This document shows positions 1-11,644 of a stretch of 64,000 nt of DNA, piece by piece. Origin of the DNA: Shinisaurus crocodilurus (taxonomy: Eukaryota; Chordata; Lepidosauria; Squamata; Shinisauridae); contig CM037877.1 in NCBI GenBank assembly GCA_021292165.1, forward strand, positions 84,413,691-84,477,690, in the 5' to 3' direction. How positions within the stretch are numbered: position 1 is the stretch's first letter; every line of letters starts with the position of its first letter. The translations under genes were made by a program, and so were the position numbers. Under the pieces are notes generated by a model. That model saw nothing but the letters and a program-made list of their open reading frames with translations. It did not search any database and was not told the DNA's origin.

Positions 1-1496
1 CTTAGCTCGAATACCTCAGTGAGCCCAGATGTGGCAGTAATCTTGCATTCAGCTGTCAGCCCTTCTCCACTATGTCTCAAGTTGCTTGTAGCTAAAAGTT
101 CAACATTGCCTTGGGAATGACATGGGAATTATGTGTGTTTTTATGTGTGTGTTATGTGTGTTTTTGAGTGAGCCCACATCCAGCCACACATATGAATGAC
201 AGACCAGAGAATCTCCAGCTAAGTCTTGATAAAAAGGCACCTTCCCACTCACAAAGACCAAAGCAGCATGCTATACAAGGTAAGGGGTGACATCTCTTTA
301 CTCTCCTGATCTCCACACACACACCCTTGCTCAGAAAGGCAATGCCTCTATTTCCTTTTCTACTTCTTCCCTCTGGTTCTTTCCACTTGATTTTCTTGCC
401 TTTAAAGACACACACACTTTTCCTTCTGCCCTTCCCCCCACCCACCCACCCACCCACCCCCATATTCCTCATCTCTTTGGTTATTACCTCACCTCTGTTC
501 ATGCTTCACCAGTGATGCATTGTATCTGCTCAGTGAGTATAGTGTATTAGTATCTTTCTGAGGTACAAGCAAGGATGAAAATGATTTAATGCCCAGGGCA
601 AGTGACGGAGAACCACCAATATTAACTCTACGGCAACTCCCACAAAAACTAAGCATTTGTGGTTCAGCAGAAAAAAAATAAGAAGGAAATATGCTTAATC
701 AGTTTTAAAAGTTGGTTCTTTTAAAAATTGGAATCGATAGGGGAATTGTTTTCCAAAATTCAAGCAAACAGAAAGAAATACAGAAAGAAAGAAAAATGCA
801 GAAAGAAAAAACAGACAAATAACCCTGTTCACAAAGCATGTTTAGTTCCATAGAATTAATGTCTAGATCACCCAGTTAGGACAGCACTGGTAGAGAGAGC
901 CTATTGCACCAACACTCTCTAAAGTTGAGACACTTGCCAGCTTCACATAAACAATACACAGTTCATTTTATTGTGGTTAGTGTTTCTAGTGAGCTGCCAG
1001 TGGAAAGATGAGCAACGTCATGAAATAGGGCATTTGTTCAACTGAGACGGTACACTATAAAAGATTCCATTTGTAGCATATTCACACAATGAGTTTAGTC
1101 CTTTTTCTTTTCTTTTCTTTTCTTTTCAGAATAATAGCTCTGAATTTCATGTTGATGTTACGCAATCATAATTTGAAAAACTCAGTACAAATTTCCAGGG
1201 GCTTCATGTCACAAAATCTGTTTGTTGTTGTAGATTGCCGGAGGATGAACTCAGTTATTCTTACTGAAAACAATACTGACATCCTCTCTCAGTAGTTTTT
1301 TAAATCACCATTATTTCTCTAGGTGACAAATGGTCACAGCAGTAAGCCCTGGGTAAGCCCAAATATCCTTTTTTTCAAATACCTTGAAGTTGTCCCAGAT
1401 CAAAATAATATGGCCATGCTTGGAAACACTTCAGCGCAATGCCTTCCAACCCTGGCAAATTCTGCAATACATGCTACAGCTACTCTATGGCAGGAG
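1..1496. other. Non-coding stretch, no gene recognised
   Basis: I see no gene here. The stretch holds a TG-rich tract (about 133-170), a CCCA-type run (about 433-460), GAAA-rich DNA (about 770-815) and a CTTTT run (about 1100-1130). Open frames across it are low-complexity translations without a recognisable domain. Confidence 0.6.
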
Positions 1497-1615
1497 TAGT
1501 AGTCAACCTGGTGCCCTCCAAACATTTTGGGCTACAACTCCCATTAACCCTGCACAGCAGTGGTCAGGGATTATGGGAGTTGTAGTCCGAAGCACGTGGA
1601 GGGCACCAGGCCGTC
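1497..1615. mobile_element. Palindromic MITE, 'ACTACAACTCCCAT' family, copy 1
   Basis: The two halves are inverted repeats. The left arm has CCTGGTGCCCTCCA followed by CTACAACTCCCAT, and the right arm has ATGGGAGTTGTAG followed by TGGAGGGCACCAGG. Related copies lie at 13560-13670, 15680-15757 (one arm), 38232-38353 and 55974-56101. This short foldback sequence is very common in reptile genomes. I take it to be a non-autonomous DNA transposon, probably hAT-like, though no target duplication was clear at this copy. Confidence 0.75.
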
Positions 1616-1954
1616 TGCCCCTGCTCCGTGAAATCAAAAGCTGCTGAAGGGTTCATTAAGCCTCTATCAATATTCAGATGAGGATCGTCCTCTAGAGCAG
1701 GGGCAGAGAGGAGAGGAAAGGGGGTGGCAGAAAGAGGAGAGAGATGAGCCACCCACTCTGGGCTCTAGCCCTGCCCACTTCTCACCTGTCTCCTCTTTCT
1801 CTTTCTGCCACCCCCTTTTCCCCCCTCCCCACAACTGCCCTGTTCACTGCCCTCATGCAGCCCCTGAAAGATTACCCATGAGGGAATGTGGCCCTTGACA
1901 GAAAAAAATAAGGCTGCCTGCTCTTGCACCAGAGCCACATCAAATGACGGCAAG

Positions 1955-2680
1955 ATTTATTTTTATTTCATTTATTTACAGCGTTTGTATACCGTTCCAT
2001 ATCTAGACTCATTCGAGAGGAGTGAATAATAAAAAGATAAAAACAGGTAAAAGAATAGAAACAATGCACCAAAAAGAGAATAACATTAAAACTGTGGCTG
2101 GACAGCAAGGAAGGCTTCCCAAAACAAAGACGGCTTCAGCAGGCCCCCAAAACAGCACAGTGTTGGAGCCTGCCTGATCTCTAGAGGCAGGGAGTTCCAT
2201 AGAAGTGGAGCCACCACACTGAAGGCTCTTCTCCTGGTGGACTCCAATCGGGCTATAGGTCCATGTGGAACCACCAGGAGTGTCCTCCGATGACCTCAGT
2301 GACTGGGCAGGTTGGTAAGAGAGAAGGTGCTCTCTCAGGTATTCTGGTCCCAAGTTGTTTCAGACTTTGTACACTAGTACCAGAACATTAAACCTAGCCC
2401 AATAGCAAATAGGCAGCCAGTGCAGTTCCCTCAGCAAAGGAGTTCCATGCTGAAAAGGGGCAGTTCTTGACAACAGCTGAGCTGCTGCATTCTACACTAG
2501 CTCCAGCTTCCAGAACAGCCTTAAGGGCAGCCCCACATAGATCAGAAACAAGAAAGACTCTTTTTAATTGAAAAACTTTGCATTCTTCAGAAATGTTTGG
2601 AAGTGAGTTGAAACCATGCCTGCAATTACTGTATCTAAAAAGATAAAGTGAGATATTGGTCAATAATTGAAAGGATCACC
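1955..2680 (-). mobile_element. L2-clade LINE, 3' end, copy 1
   Basis: On the minus strand 2274-2086 encodes a peptide with the pattern AFSVVAPLLWNSLPLEIR then AP-L-F-LK-LF-AF, the typical C-terminus of L2-type LINE ORF2 proteins. Lower coordinates hold the A-rich 3' UTR ending in an AAATAAAT-type tail near 1955. Two other minus-strand copies (13065-13440 and 32355-32850) carry the same C-terminal pattern. The upstream limit near 2680 is uncertain. The copy is 5'-truncated and not translatable as a whole. Confidence 0.65.
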
Positions 2681-2910
2681 TCAATAACCTCTTGGTTTTT
2701 TTCCAGAAGGAGATCTAGGAACTACCTCCTTAAGGAGAGGTGGAATTTCCCTCTCTAATAGAGTAGACCCAGTTTTTCCTGGTTGCTTTCAGCAATCCAG
2801 AGGGCCAGGGGTCCAAAATATCCATAGTTGCAACACCTCATAAAAACAAGCTATCAGTATGTATTTAACTACGGGACTTAAAAGTGCTTTACTTTCATGG
2901 GATCATACCT

Positions 2911-2951
<41 letters not shown>
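2911..2951. repeat. (ATC)n microsatellite
   Basis: About 13 perfect ATC units. It creates artificial poly-His and poly-Ser open frames that should be ignored. Confidence 0.98.
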
Positions 2952-2978
2952 GTGTCCCCATATGGAAGCCAGCAAAAT

Positions 2979-3214
2979 ATTTATTTATTTATTATATTTA
3001 TAACCCGCCTTTTTTCCTGCAAGGAACCCAAGGCGGCTTACATAATCCTCCTCCTCTCCATTTTATCCTCACAACAACCCTGTGAGGTAGGTTAGGCTGA
3101 GAGACCATGACTGGCCCAAAGTCACCCAGTGAGTTTCATGGCCAAGCGGGGAATAGAACCTGGATCTCCCGAGTCCCAGTCCAACACCCTCACCACTACG
3201 CCACACTGGCTCAC
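2979..3214 (-). mobile_element. MIR-type CORE-SINE, copy 1
   Basis: Read on the minus strand the element has a tRNA-like head with A box TGGCGTAGTGG (3203-3193) and B box GGTTCTATTCC (3160-3150). A CORE-like block follows (CACTGGGTGACTTTGGGCCA), then a conserved CTCACAGGGTTGTTGTGAGGA segment. The tail is GGCGGGTTATAAATA plus an AATAAAT run, resembling the L2 3' end. A close copy lies at 35101-35347. MIR SINEs are transcribed by RNA polymerase III and mobilised by L2, as known for this family. Confidence 0.88.
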
Positions 3215-4146
3215 ATAGTTCCATTTGATGTTGTTTCATGTTTCAGTCTGACATCTAGAAAGTCACACCACCTCTGTTGTGTATTCCAGAAACCTTTGAC
3301 ACTGGTGTGAAGATTGTCTGCAACATTGGACAACTGTGTGTGGTAAGCACCATCCAAACATTACACACAGAGATGCACATTCAAGACAGACGCTTGTGGG
3401 TGCCCACCATGTTGAAGCAATTTTCAGTGCCCTCCATGGCTGTAATGTTTGAATTGGCCTTAATTTTACATATCCCTGATCCCAGGTCCTTTCTTTCTGC
3501 AACCGTTTACTCCACCAAATCAGCCATGCCACTCAGTTAAGAACTATTTACTTTGTTCTGACATCAGGTTGCCAATCTAATATTGGAGAACGTGCACAAA
3601 GATCTCCACAAGCAGCTATAAAGAAAAGTTTTTTGCATCTCTTAGTACAGAAGTCAATACTGTATTTTCTCTTTGACTTTTCATTTCTGATTTGGCCTTT
3701 ATCTTGGATCTGTTACATGCAATGTAATAGCTAGGGCTACATAATTACCGTATATGTTAATATAAGAAAGATTTGTTCATGGTACCTAATTGGAAGCCTT
3801 TACTGCTTGCCTCTCAGTGACCTCTCTATAAGTAATAAATAGAATCTAATGTTACCTACTACCGTAATTTGTTTTGCTTAGACCCTCTCAAATGGCTTTT
3901 TAAAGCTTCTCCCTAATGTTGTTCCATAAATCTGACCACAAGATGTCACCATTTCCTCTGTGAAATTCACCACCAAAGGCATGTTAACCTGACTAGGTAC
4001 CGTAAATTCAAAATAGCAACTAGTGGAACATCCTCCTTGTTTAAAAGGGGGTTTACATAAGAACTCCCTCCAGCTACCCGATGTGGGTCAAGTGAGTTCA
4101 ATCTAGGGTGGACAACATGATCCCATCTTTTCATAGATTTCATATG
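3215..4146. other. Non-coding stretch, no feature recognised
   Basis: Apparently unique DNA of ordinary composition. The open frames found here are short and lack domains. Confidence 0.55.
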
Positions 4147-4243
4147 CAGGAAACTAGAGGAGGGGTCTCCCATCCAAGTAATAGCCAGGCCTGACCCTGC
4201 TTAGCTTTCCATGCTCAGACAAACTGAGCCAGCGTAAGCCACA
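4147..4243 (-). mobile_element. 5S-rRNA-derived SINE, tail-truncated fragment
   Basis: The minus strand carries the 3' half of a 5S rRNA-like sequence: AGCTAAGCAGGGTCAGGCCT, then a GGATGGGAGACC box C. After this comes the CCTCTAGTTTCCTGCA linker that is also present in the copies at 49460 and 57083. The CR1-like tail seen in the other copies is missing here. Confidence 0.8.
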
Positions 4244-5892
<1,649 letters not shown>

Positions 5893-6149
5893 GCAGCGGT
5901 GTTCATGTACCTGTGGGGGGGCTCGCCTGTCCGCCGCTGCGATCCACCGCGGCGGCGGGGCCCCCGCCTCGTTCTTCCGAGTGGCGCGGAGCGTCCTCCG
6001 CGCTGCTCGAGCCGCCACCAACTGGCACGCTGGTCCCGTCACGTCACTTCCGGCGCGGCAGAAGTGATGCGACGGGATCCTGCTCCGGCGCGCTGGACCC
6101 CCGTGCTATGTTTTTGGCAGGGGGAAGCAGGGCAACAGGGCTGTTTAAG
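5893..6149 (-). repeat. CpG-rich interspersed module, copy G1
   Basis: This is a strikingly CpG-dense island inside AT-richer DNA. The left part (CAGCGGTGTTCATGTACCTG, then GCGGAGCGTCCTCC) matches the reverse complement of the copy at 53192-53494. The right part (TCACGTCACTTCCGG, CTCCGGCGCGCTGGACC, CTATGTTTTTGGC, ending GCTGTTTAAG) matches the reverse complement of the copy at 33298-33552. The strand is chosen to match the exon-like orientation of copy G3. I cannot assign it to a known class. It contains CRE-like and ETS-like sites, as CpG-island promoters do. Confidence 0.65.
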
Positions 6150-6286
6150 AGGTTCCTGTCTTTCTTCCATCTAAAGACAATGTTGCAACAACTAGTGGCT
6201 TATAATAGTCTGGCTTGCGCGTGCTTATGAGAGCTTCTTTCTCAACTTCTGAGTTTCACAATTATGCTTCTCACTAGACAGTACAA

Positions 6287-6342
6287 CAGGTCTAGATGGA
6301 CCAATGGTGTGATTCAGTATAAGGCAGCTTCATATAATCTCT
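6287..6342 (+). mobile_element. SINE/CR1-L3 tail fragment
   Basis: The segment TAGATGGACCAATGGTGTGA followed by AGTATAAGGCAGCTTCATAT is the 3' part of the tRNA-Ala SINE seen complete at 60588-60776. The head is missing. Confidence 0.65.
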
Positions 6343-6616
6343 TAAACATAACTCTGGATGAGTCGGGCTGAGTTTCGGGTATCAAAGTGGGTGGAACTAC
6401 ATGTCTCCATATCTTTTGTTTTATCTCTCAGGGGGGAAAGCAGTGGTGGGTGATTGGAAGCGAAAGTGTTAAGCAGCCCCCACCCTGGCACTGGTCTCTC
6501 ACCCTGGGTGCTTCCAGATGAGGCTTTTGTTGTATCATCGTCGCCCTGCCTCATTCATAGAATTTTATGGCGAGGTCCAGATGTCTTTATCTTCCACTCG
6601 TAACTCTCCCGTGTTT

Positions 6617-6618
<2 letters not shown>

Positions 6619-6661
<43 letters not shown>
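6619..6661. repeat. (ATC)n microsatellite
   Basis: About 14 perfect ATC units. The poly-Ile open frame across it is an artefact. Confidence 0.97.
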
Positions 6662-6662
<1 letters not shown>

Positions 6663-6755
6663 CTACTACCGAAAATCTGTTAAAGATGGAACAGCTGCAC
6701 AAGGTCTTCTAACCGGCAGTGCTAGGAACCCTCCGTCTGGAAACACCCCCTATCT

Positions 6756-7667
6756 CAGTGATGGCGAACCTTTTTGAGCCCAAGTGCCCAAACTGCAACA
6801 CAAAACCAACTTATATATTTCAAAGTGCCAACACTGCAATTAAACCTGAATACCGAGGTTTTAGTTTTAGAAAAACAACTCATACAGTTGTCCGAACTAA
6901 TTAACATCTTTTGTCTTAAAAAGAAAAACACAATAACAGAGCTTTCAATGATACAGTTTTTTGTTGGGAAAAAAATCAACTCAAAAAATTATTATAGTAC
7001 TGCATTGTACACATAGCCTGAAGGGAATTTATACAAACTTTTAAAATAATTAGGCACATGTATTTTTGGATAAGGGATTTTCAACTTGTAATATGATTAT
7101 ATGCCAGACTAAAATTGTATGGGGCAAGCTTTACCCCAGGTCCTTTCCCTGCTTCTACAGGTGTCGGATTAGTAAAAGTCAACCTGTACTAGGATGAGCA
7201 AGATAACCAAGAAAACTAAACGTGCTTAACACATTTTAAACACTTTATGTCTTGGACTGCAAACACTGCATTAGGTAAAAGTTTGCATTGGGCATGCTTT
7301 TGCACAATTAATGTGGTTTTTGCTATTGCATGCATGCTGATAATTTGTCAAACCTTGGCTCATACTCCGTTAGTTTGAGAGCAACACATGCAGCACTCAG
7401 GTCAACTGTTAGGGCTTTACATCCAAGCCATGCTCTGTGCATCATTCTTCAAAATATTTTAAATGTGATAACAATGTAGAAAAGAATTCTGTAACAGGAA
7501 TTCTAGAATAAAATCATTCTGTTCCACACTGTGAGAAAGAACAAGATCATTAGTGTTTTGCAGAAGGGTTCAGTCTTTTTGCGATCTGGTGACCAATGGC
7601 TCGAGTGCCCACAGAGAGGTCCCTGAGTGCCAGCTGTGGCACCCATGCCATAGGTTCGCCATCACTG
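6756..7667. mobile_element. Non-autonomous hAT transposon, CAGTGATGGCGAACC family, long copy
   Basis: Terminal inverted repeats are CAGTGATGGCGAACCT at the left and AGGTTCGCCATCACTG at the right. The element is flanked by a perfect 8-bp duplication CCCTATCT (6748-6755 and 7668-7675), the hAT hallmark. It is 912 bp long and AT-rich internally, with no transposase frame. A 435-bp copy in the opposite orientation lies at 54184-54618. The ends recall the OC1 hAT family reported to have moved horizontally among tetrapods; that link is from memory and is an inference. Confidence 0.93.
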
Positions 7668-7753
7668 CCCTATCTGATGCTACTCAAAGCTGCTTTATGT
7701 GATAAAAAGATAACCCTTGTGGAAAACAAAAAAATGAAACTACATATCGTTCT

Positions 7754-8261
7754 CAGGGCTAACCTGATACATTTTTGTGCCTAAGGTGGGGCAGCAAATG
7801 GTGCTGTCACCAAATTTAGGTGCACAGTACCCAAGGCCGGTCAAGTTTTTTTGGCACCTGTGGCAGAAAATCCCAGAAGTGCCCCTCCCACTCCTTGGCA
7901 GTAAAAATGCACAAATAATAAATTAAATACAGTCATGCCTTGGATTGAGAGCATAATTCGTTCCGAAAACGTGCTTGTAATCCAAAACTACTCTTATATC
8001 AAAACGAAATCCCCCCAAAAAAATTTGTACAAAGATTTTAAATTTAAGCCGTACTACAGCACTTGTATTGCAAGACATCGCTTGTATATCAAGTTAAAAA
8101 AAAATAAATAAATATTTTTAAATTTGCTTGTCTTGCAAAACACTCTCAAACCAAGTTACTTGCAATCCAAGGTATTACTATAACTGACCATGTGCTGCCC
8201 TATCAAAATCAACCGCCTGAGGCAGATGCCCCACTCCTGCCTAATAGTAGGCCTGACCCTG
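7754..8261. mobile_element. Possible hAT-like element hosting a mariner MITE
   Basis: The ends are CAGGGCTAACCTGATAC and the inverse of CAGGGTCAGGCCTAC, and internal GGGGCAG/GCCCCAC blocks are partly inverted. The flanks show no matching 8-bp duplication, so the assignment is weak. A mariner-type MITE (7930-8180) lies inside. Confidence 0.35.
7930..8180. mobile_element. Tc1/mariner-type MITE, copy 1
   Basis: Terminal inverted repeats are CAGTCATGCCTTGGATTG and CAATCCAAGGTATTACTA, flanked by TA on both sides (7928-7929 and 8181-8182). The inner block GCATAATTCGTTCCG with GTGCTTGTAATCC and the block TTGCAAGACATCGCTTGTAT are shared with the copy at 18718-18977. It has no coding capacity and is 251 bp long. 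Confidence 0.85.
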
Positions 8262-8789
8262 GTCTCACCATGTAAATAATCATTCCATGATTCTAGTTTC
8301 CTGGTTGTGATAACCCCTTTCCAGATTTTCTTCTGTCAGGGCAGAATGAGAATGCAGGGGATGCATCGCAGCAGCCAGCTCCTCCTGCAACCAATGCGTG
8401 TTCATTTGAATGCGCAGGATCAGGAACCCGGCCGTTGCAAGGTTCCAAATGGTGTGCAGGGAGCCCCTGCAGGTACAACTCTCTTTGTGGGGACTCCCTA
8501 AAGTATATGTGAAGGCTATAGGAGGAATCTGATACCATCATGCAACACACACACTCTCACAATCTCTGCCTCTGCCCCTCTCTCTCACACACGCAAACAC
8601 ATCTACAAAGGGCTCATATCGCTATATCTACAGTCATTTCTAGGAACCGGCACAGAATCTTTTCCCTTTCCAGATCCCACAACACAAGCCATGGCTTAAA
8701 ACCATGAGTGTGGCTCGCCTCCTCCTTTTTTTTGTCCCTTTAGGGCTGAAACAGAAACAATACAAGAGATCTGCAGTCAGATCTACTGG

Positions 8790-9520
8790 CGCAGCCAGGC
8801 CTGGACCGCCAGGTGCAAGTCCAGGGGACTGGGGTCTGCCCCCACCCCAAATGACTGCCAGTCACCACCACTGCCAGCCAACCAACCATTTCCTCTCCTC
8901 TTCCTCCCCTGCTAGCCTGGCCCAAATGGCCCTGAGTGAAGCACTGTGGCAGCCAGCTGGGCAAGCCTGCACTTACTGCAGTGTGCCATTTTAGAGGAAC
9001 CTTAAAAAAAAAAAAAAAAAAAACCCAAAACTTACATTTTGAGTGGCAGAGCTCTGAACTAATCAGATGCCGCCTTTGGGGGACAGGAGATGTAAGGACC
9101 ACCCCTTCACCACTCCTATGGCCTCATTGGCCATGTTCCCCCAAAGGCAGCACCTGATTGGTTCAGATTGCTGCTGATTAAAATGTAGTTTTTAAAAAGT
9201 TGTTTTAAGATGGTGGGCTGCAGTGCAGACTTGCCCAGCTAAGGACCCAATCCTGCCTCACGCTGCTGTTTCCACCTCCTCAGAACCCAGAGACACCCTC
9301 CAAACTGACTTAGCAGCAGGAAAAAGAAGCGGCAACAAGTGGTCTTCGGCAGGCTAGGAGGAGGAGGAGGAGCTGCAGCCGCTACCAGTTGTTGTTTTTT
9401 TAAAAAAAGGAGGGACAGAGGCAGGGCGGGCTGGCAGCAGGGTGTATATGTGTGCTGGCAATGGATGGGTGGGGTGACCCCAGGAATGCAACTTTCCCAG
9501 GGGCCCCTCAAAGCTAACTA
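8790..9520. mobile_element. Long foldback (palindromic) element
   Basis: The arms fold around about position 9100-9112. TCAGATGCCGCCTTTGGGGG (left) pairs with CCCCCAAAGGCAGCACCTGA (right), and farther out CAGCTGGGCAAGCCTGCACT pairs with the inverse of the CAGACTTGCCCAGCT block. The outermost parts (CCAGGGGACTGGGGTC and GACCCCAGG) also look inverted. A poly(A) run (9004-9022) sits in the left arm. I infer a non-autonomous DNA transposon of unknown superfamily; the outer limits are uncertain. Confidence 0.55.
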
Positions 9521-10430
9521 CAACCCTGGTCAAATCTCCCAGCTTTAAAAAAACAGCCACTGTCAAGCAGCAGCTGTAGTTAAGTTTTGAGTGCTCCTTG
9601 ACTCTCTGCTGCTTCCTTGATCTGAATTCCTCCCTTTAAAAAGCTGCTGTTAGCCCCACTGGGGGGAAATAGAGTTACTATTGGTCATGGTACTGACCAG
9701 AGGGGAGGCGACCCCGGATTTAATCCTAAGCGGTGCCACCCAGGACCTAGTGTCAGATGTGAGTGTTGTCAAACCAGCTGGAAACAGTGAGCACAGTGCT
9801 ATCAGATTTAATATATATTTAAGTGGGGAAATTGACAAGGAAGTCCAACACAGTCACATTTGACTGCAAAAGAGGAAAGTTCTCTAAAATAAGGGAACTG
9901 GTAAAAGGAAGCTAAGGGGGGGGGGGTCAATCTCTCTGAAATTCTTGGAGGTTTCTCAAAACCACAGTAATAGAAGCTCAGCTCGAATGTATACCACAGG
10001 TTAGGAAAGGTACTACTAAGTCCAAGAAGTCACCAGTATGGCTAATGAGTAATGTCAAGGAAGCTATTAGAGAAAAGAAGGCTTCCTTCAGAAAATGGAA
10101 GTTTTGCCCAAAGGAGATGAAAGCGGACAATAAGAGATGCAAGAAGGCATTTTGAGGCGCATATCGCTAAGAACATCAAGGCCAACAATATTCCAGAAGT
10201 AGGAAACCAACTAGGGAGACAGTTGGACCATTGGATGACAACAGAGTTAAAGGAATACTAAAGGAGAATAAGGAGATTGCAGCAAAGCTGCATGAATTCT
10301 TTTCATCTGTCTTCACTGCAGAAGATGTAGGACAGATACCTGTGCCTGAACTGAACTGCTTTTCAGGAAGGGAATCTGAGGTACTGAGGCAAACATCAAA
10401 AGATGAAACTTTCAACCTTATTGACAAATT

Positions 10431-10582
10431 TCATAGATTACATAGATCATAGAGTTGGAAGGAGCCTACAAGGCTATCGAGTCCAACCCCCTGCTCAATG
10501 CAGGTCTCCCATCCAAGTAATAACCAGGCCTGACTCTGCTTAGCTTTCCACACTCAGACAAGCTGAGCCAGCGTAAGCCACA
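10431..10582 (-). mobile_element. 5S-rRNA-derived SINE with CR1 tail, copy in LINE relic
   Basis: Read on the minus strand the order is: GTGGCTTACGCTGGCTCAGC head, 5S-like AGCTAAGCAG with TACTTGGATGGGAGACC, then GCATTGAGCAGGGGGTTGGA and an AACTCTATGATCTATG tail that matches the CR1 3' end. It lacks the CTCTAGTTTCC linker found in the other copies, so it may be a subfamily or a deletion. It interrupts the LINE relic. Confidence 0.85.
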
Positions 10583-10873
10583 GGCCTGTTTAATTGAAAG
10601 CTAATAAATCACCGGGCCCAGATGGTATTCCATCCTAGAGTTCTTAATAAACTCAAATGTAAAATTGCTGATCTTCTAACAAAAATATGTATAATGTGTC
10701 CCTAAGATCAACCTGACTTACTGGAGGACTGAAGAAGTGCCAATATAATGACAATTTTTAAAAAGGTATCCAAGGAGATCTGCTAAATTACAGGCTGGTT
10801 ATCTTAACATCTGTTCCAGGTATATTGGTTGAAAGTATTACAGTATTTAAAAAAAAATTAAATGAGTAAGCAT

Positions 10874-11644
10874 CAGGGATGTTGAAGAGTCCTTGGTCTC
10901 GAGTCACGAGTCGAGTCATGAGTCTTTGGACCCGAGTCTCGAGTCCGAGTCCGAGTCCTTGGTCCAAAATGGTGACTCACGAGTCACGAGTCCTGAGTCA
11001 CTCCCAAAACTGACTCCACGAGTCAATGGGGTTTCCCCCCAACAAAATAAGGCTACTTCAGATGTGTGGCTTAAATAAATTCTAGGCACAAGTGTGCCTT
11101 TTTATTTCAAAACTCTGCAACTGATTTTGGCAAGAACAGACAGGCAGACAAACCCAAAATAACCAGGCAGTCAGAGGAGGCAGGGAACCCCAAAGCAGGC
11201 AGGCAGAGGCCTTTGTCTTGGACAATTCAAACTGTGAAACTGGTCAAGAAGAGACCAGGCAGGCAGAGGAGGCTGGGAACCCCAAACAGGCAGGCAGAGG
11301 CAGCCAAACCCAAAATGTCTGACCCTAACCCAAACCCCCCACAACAACACATCAATCAAAATAAATCTCAACACATTGTTGGGGCTGCGCTCCTGGTAGC
11401 TGTCCATAGTGGCTGAGCAGCGGCGCACCTCGCTTCCATGCGCTCTTCACCGGTGATCGCGCTCCTACTGGCACAGCCAGAAGACTCGTCAACAGCCCAG
11501 GGATGTTGACGAGTCCTTGGTCTCGAGTCCCGAGTCGAGTCTCGAGTCCCATTAAAAATATTGGGACTCGAGTCCGAGTCGAGTCAGAGGGGGGACTCAG
11601 TCTGACTCACGAGTCGAGTCCTCGAGTCCGAGTCCCCATCCCTG
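10874..11644. mobile_element. hAT-type element with GAGTC-array ends, copy 1
   Basis: The ends are CAGGGATG and CATCCCTG, flanked by a perfect 8-bp duplication GTAAGCAT (10866-10873 and 11645-11652). Both subterminal regions are arrays of CGAGTC/GAGTC units (10898-11027 and 11517-11637). The AT-rich and CAGGCAGGCAGAGG-containing interior has no transposase frame. A second CAGGGATG start occurs inside at 11498, so 11498-11644 (147 bp) is by itself a short CAGGGATG-to-CATCCCTG unit. A related 1036-bp copy is at 31116-32151. It lies inside the CR1/L3 relic and is therefore younger. Confidence 0.93.

Noticed and set aside
2859..3095. Open frames with a long His or Ser run
   Set aside because: Produced by the (ATC)n microsatellite and the MIR SINE; no domain or codon bias.
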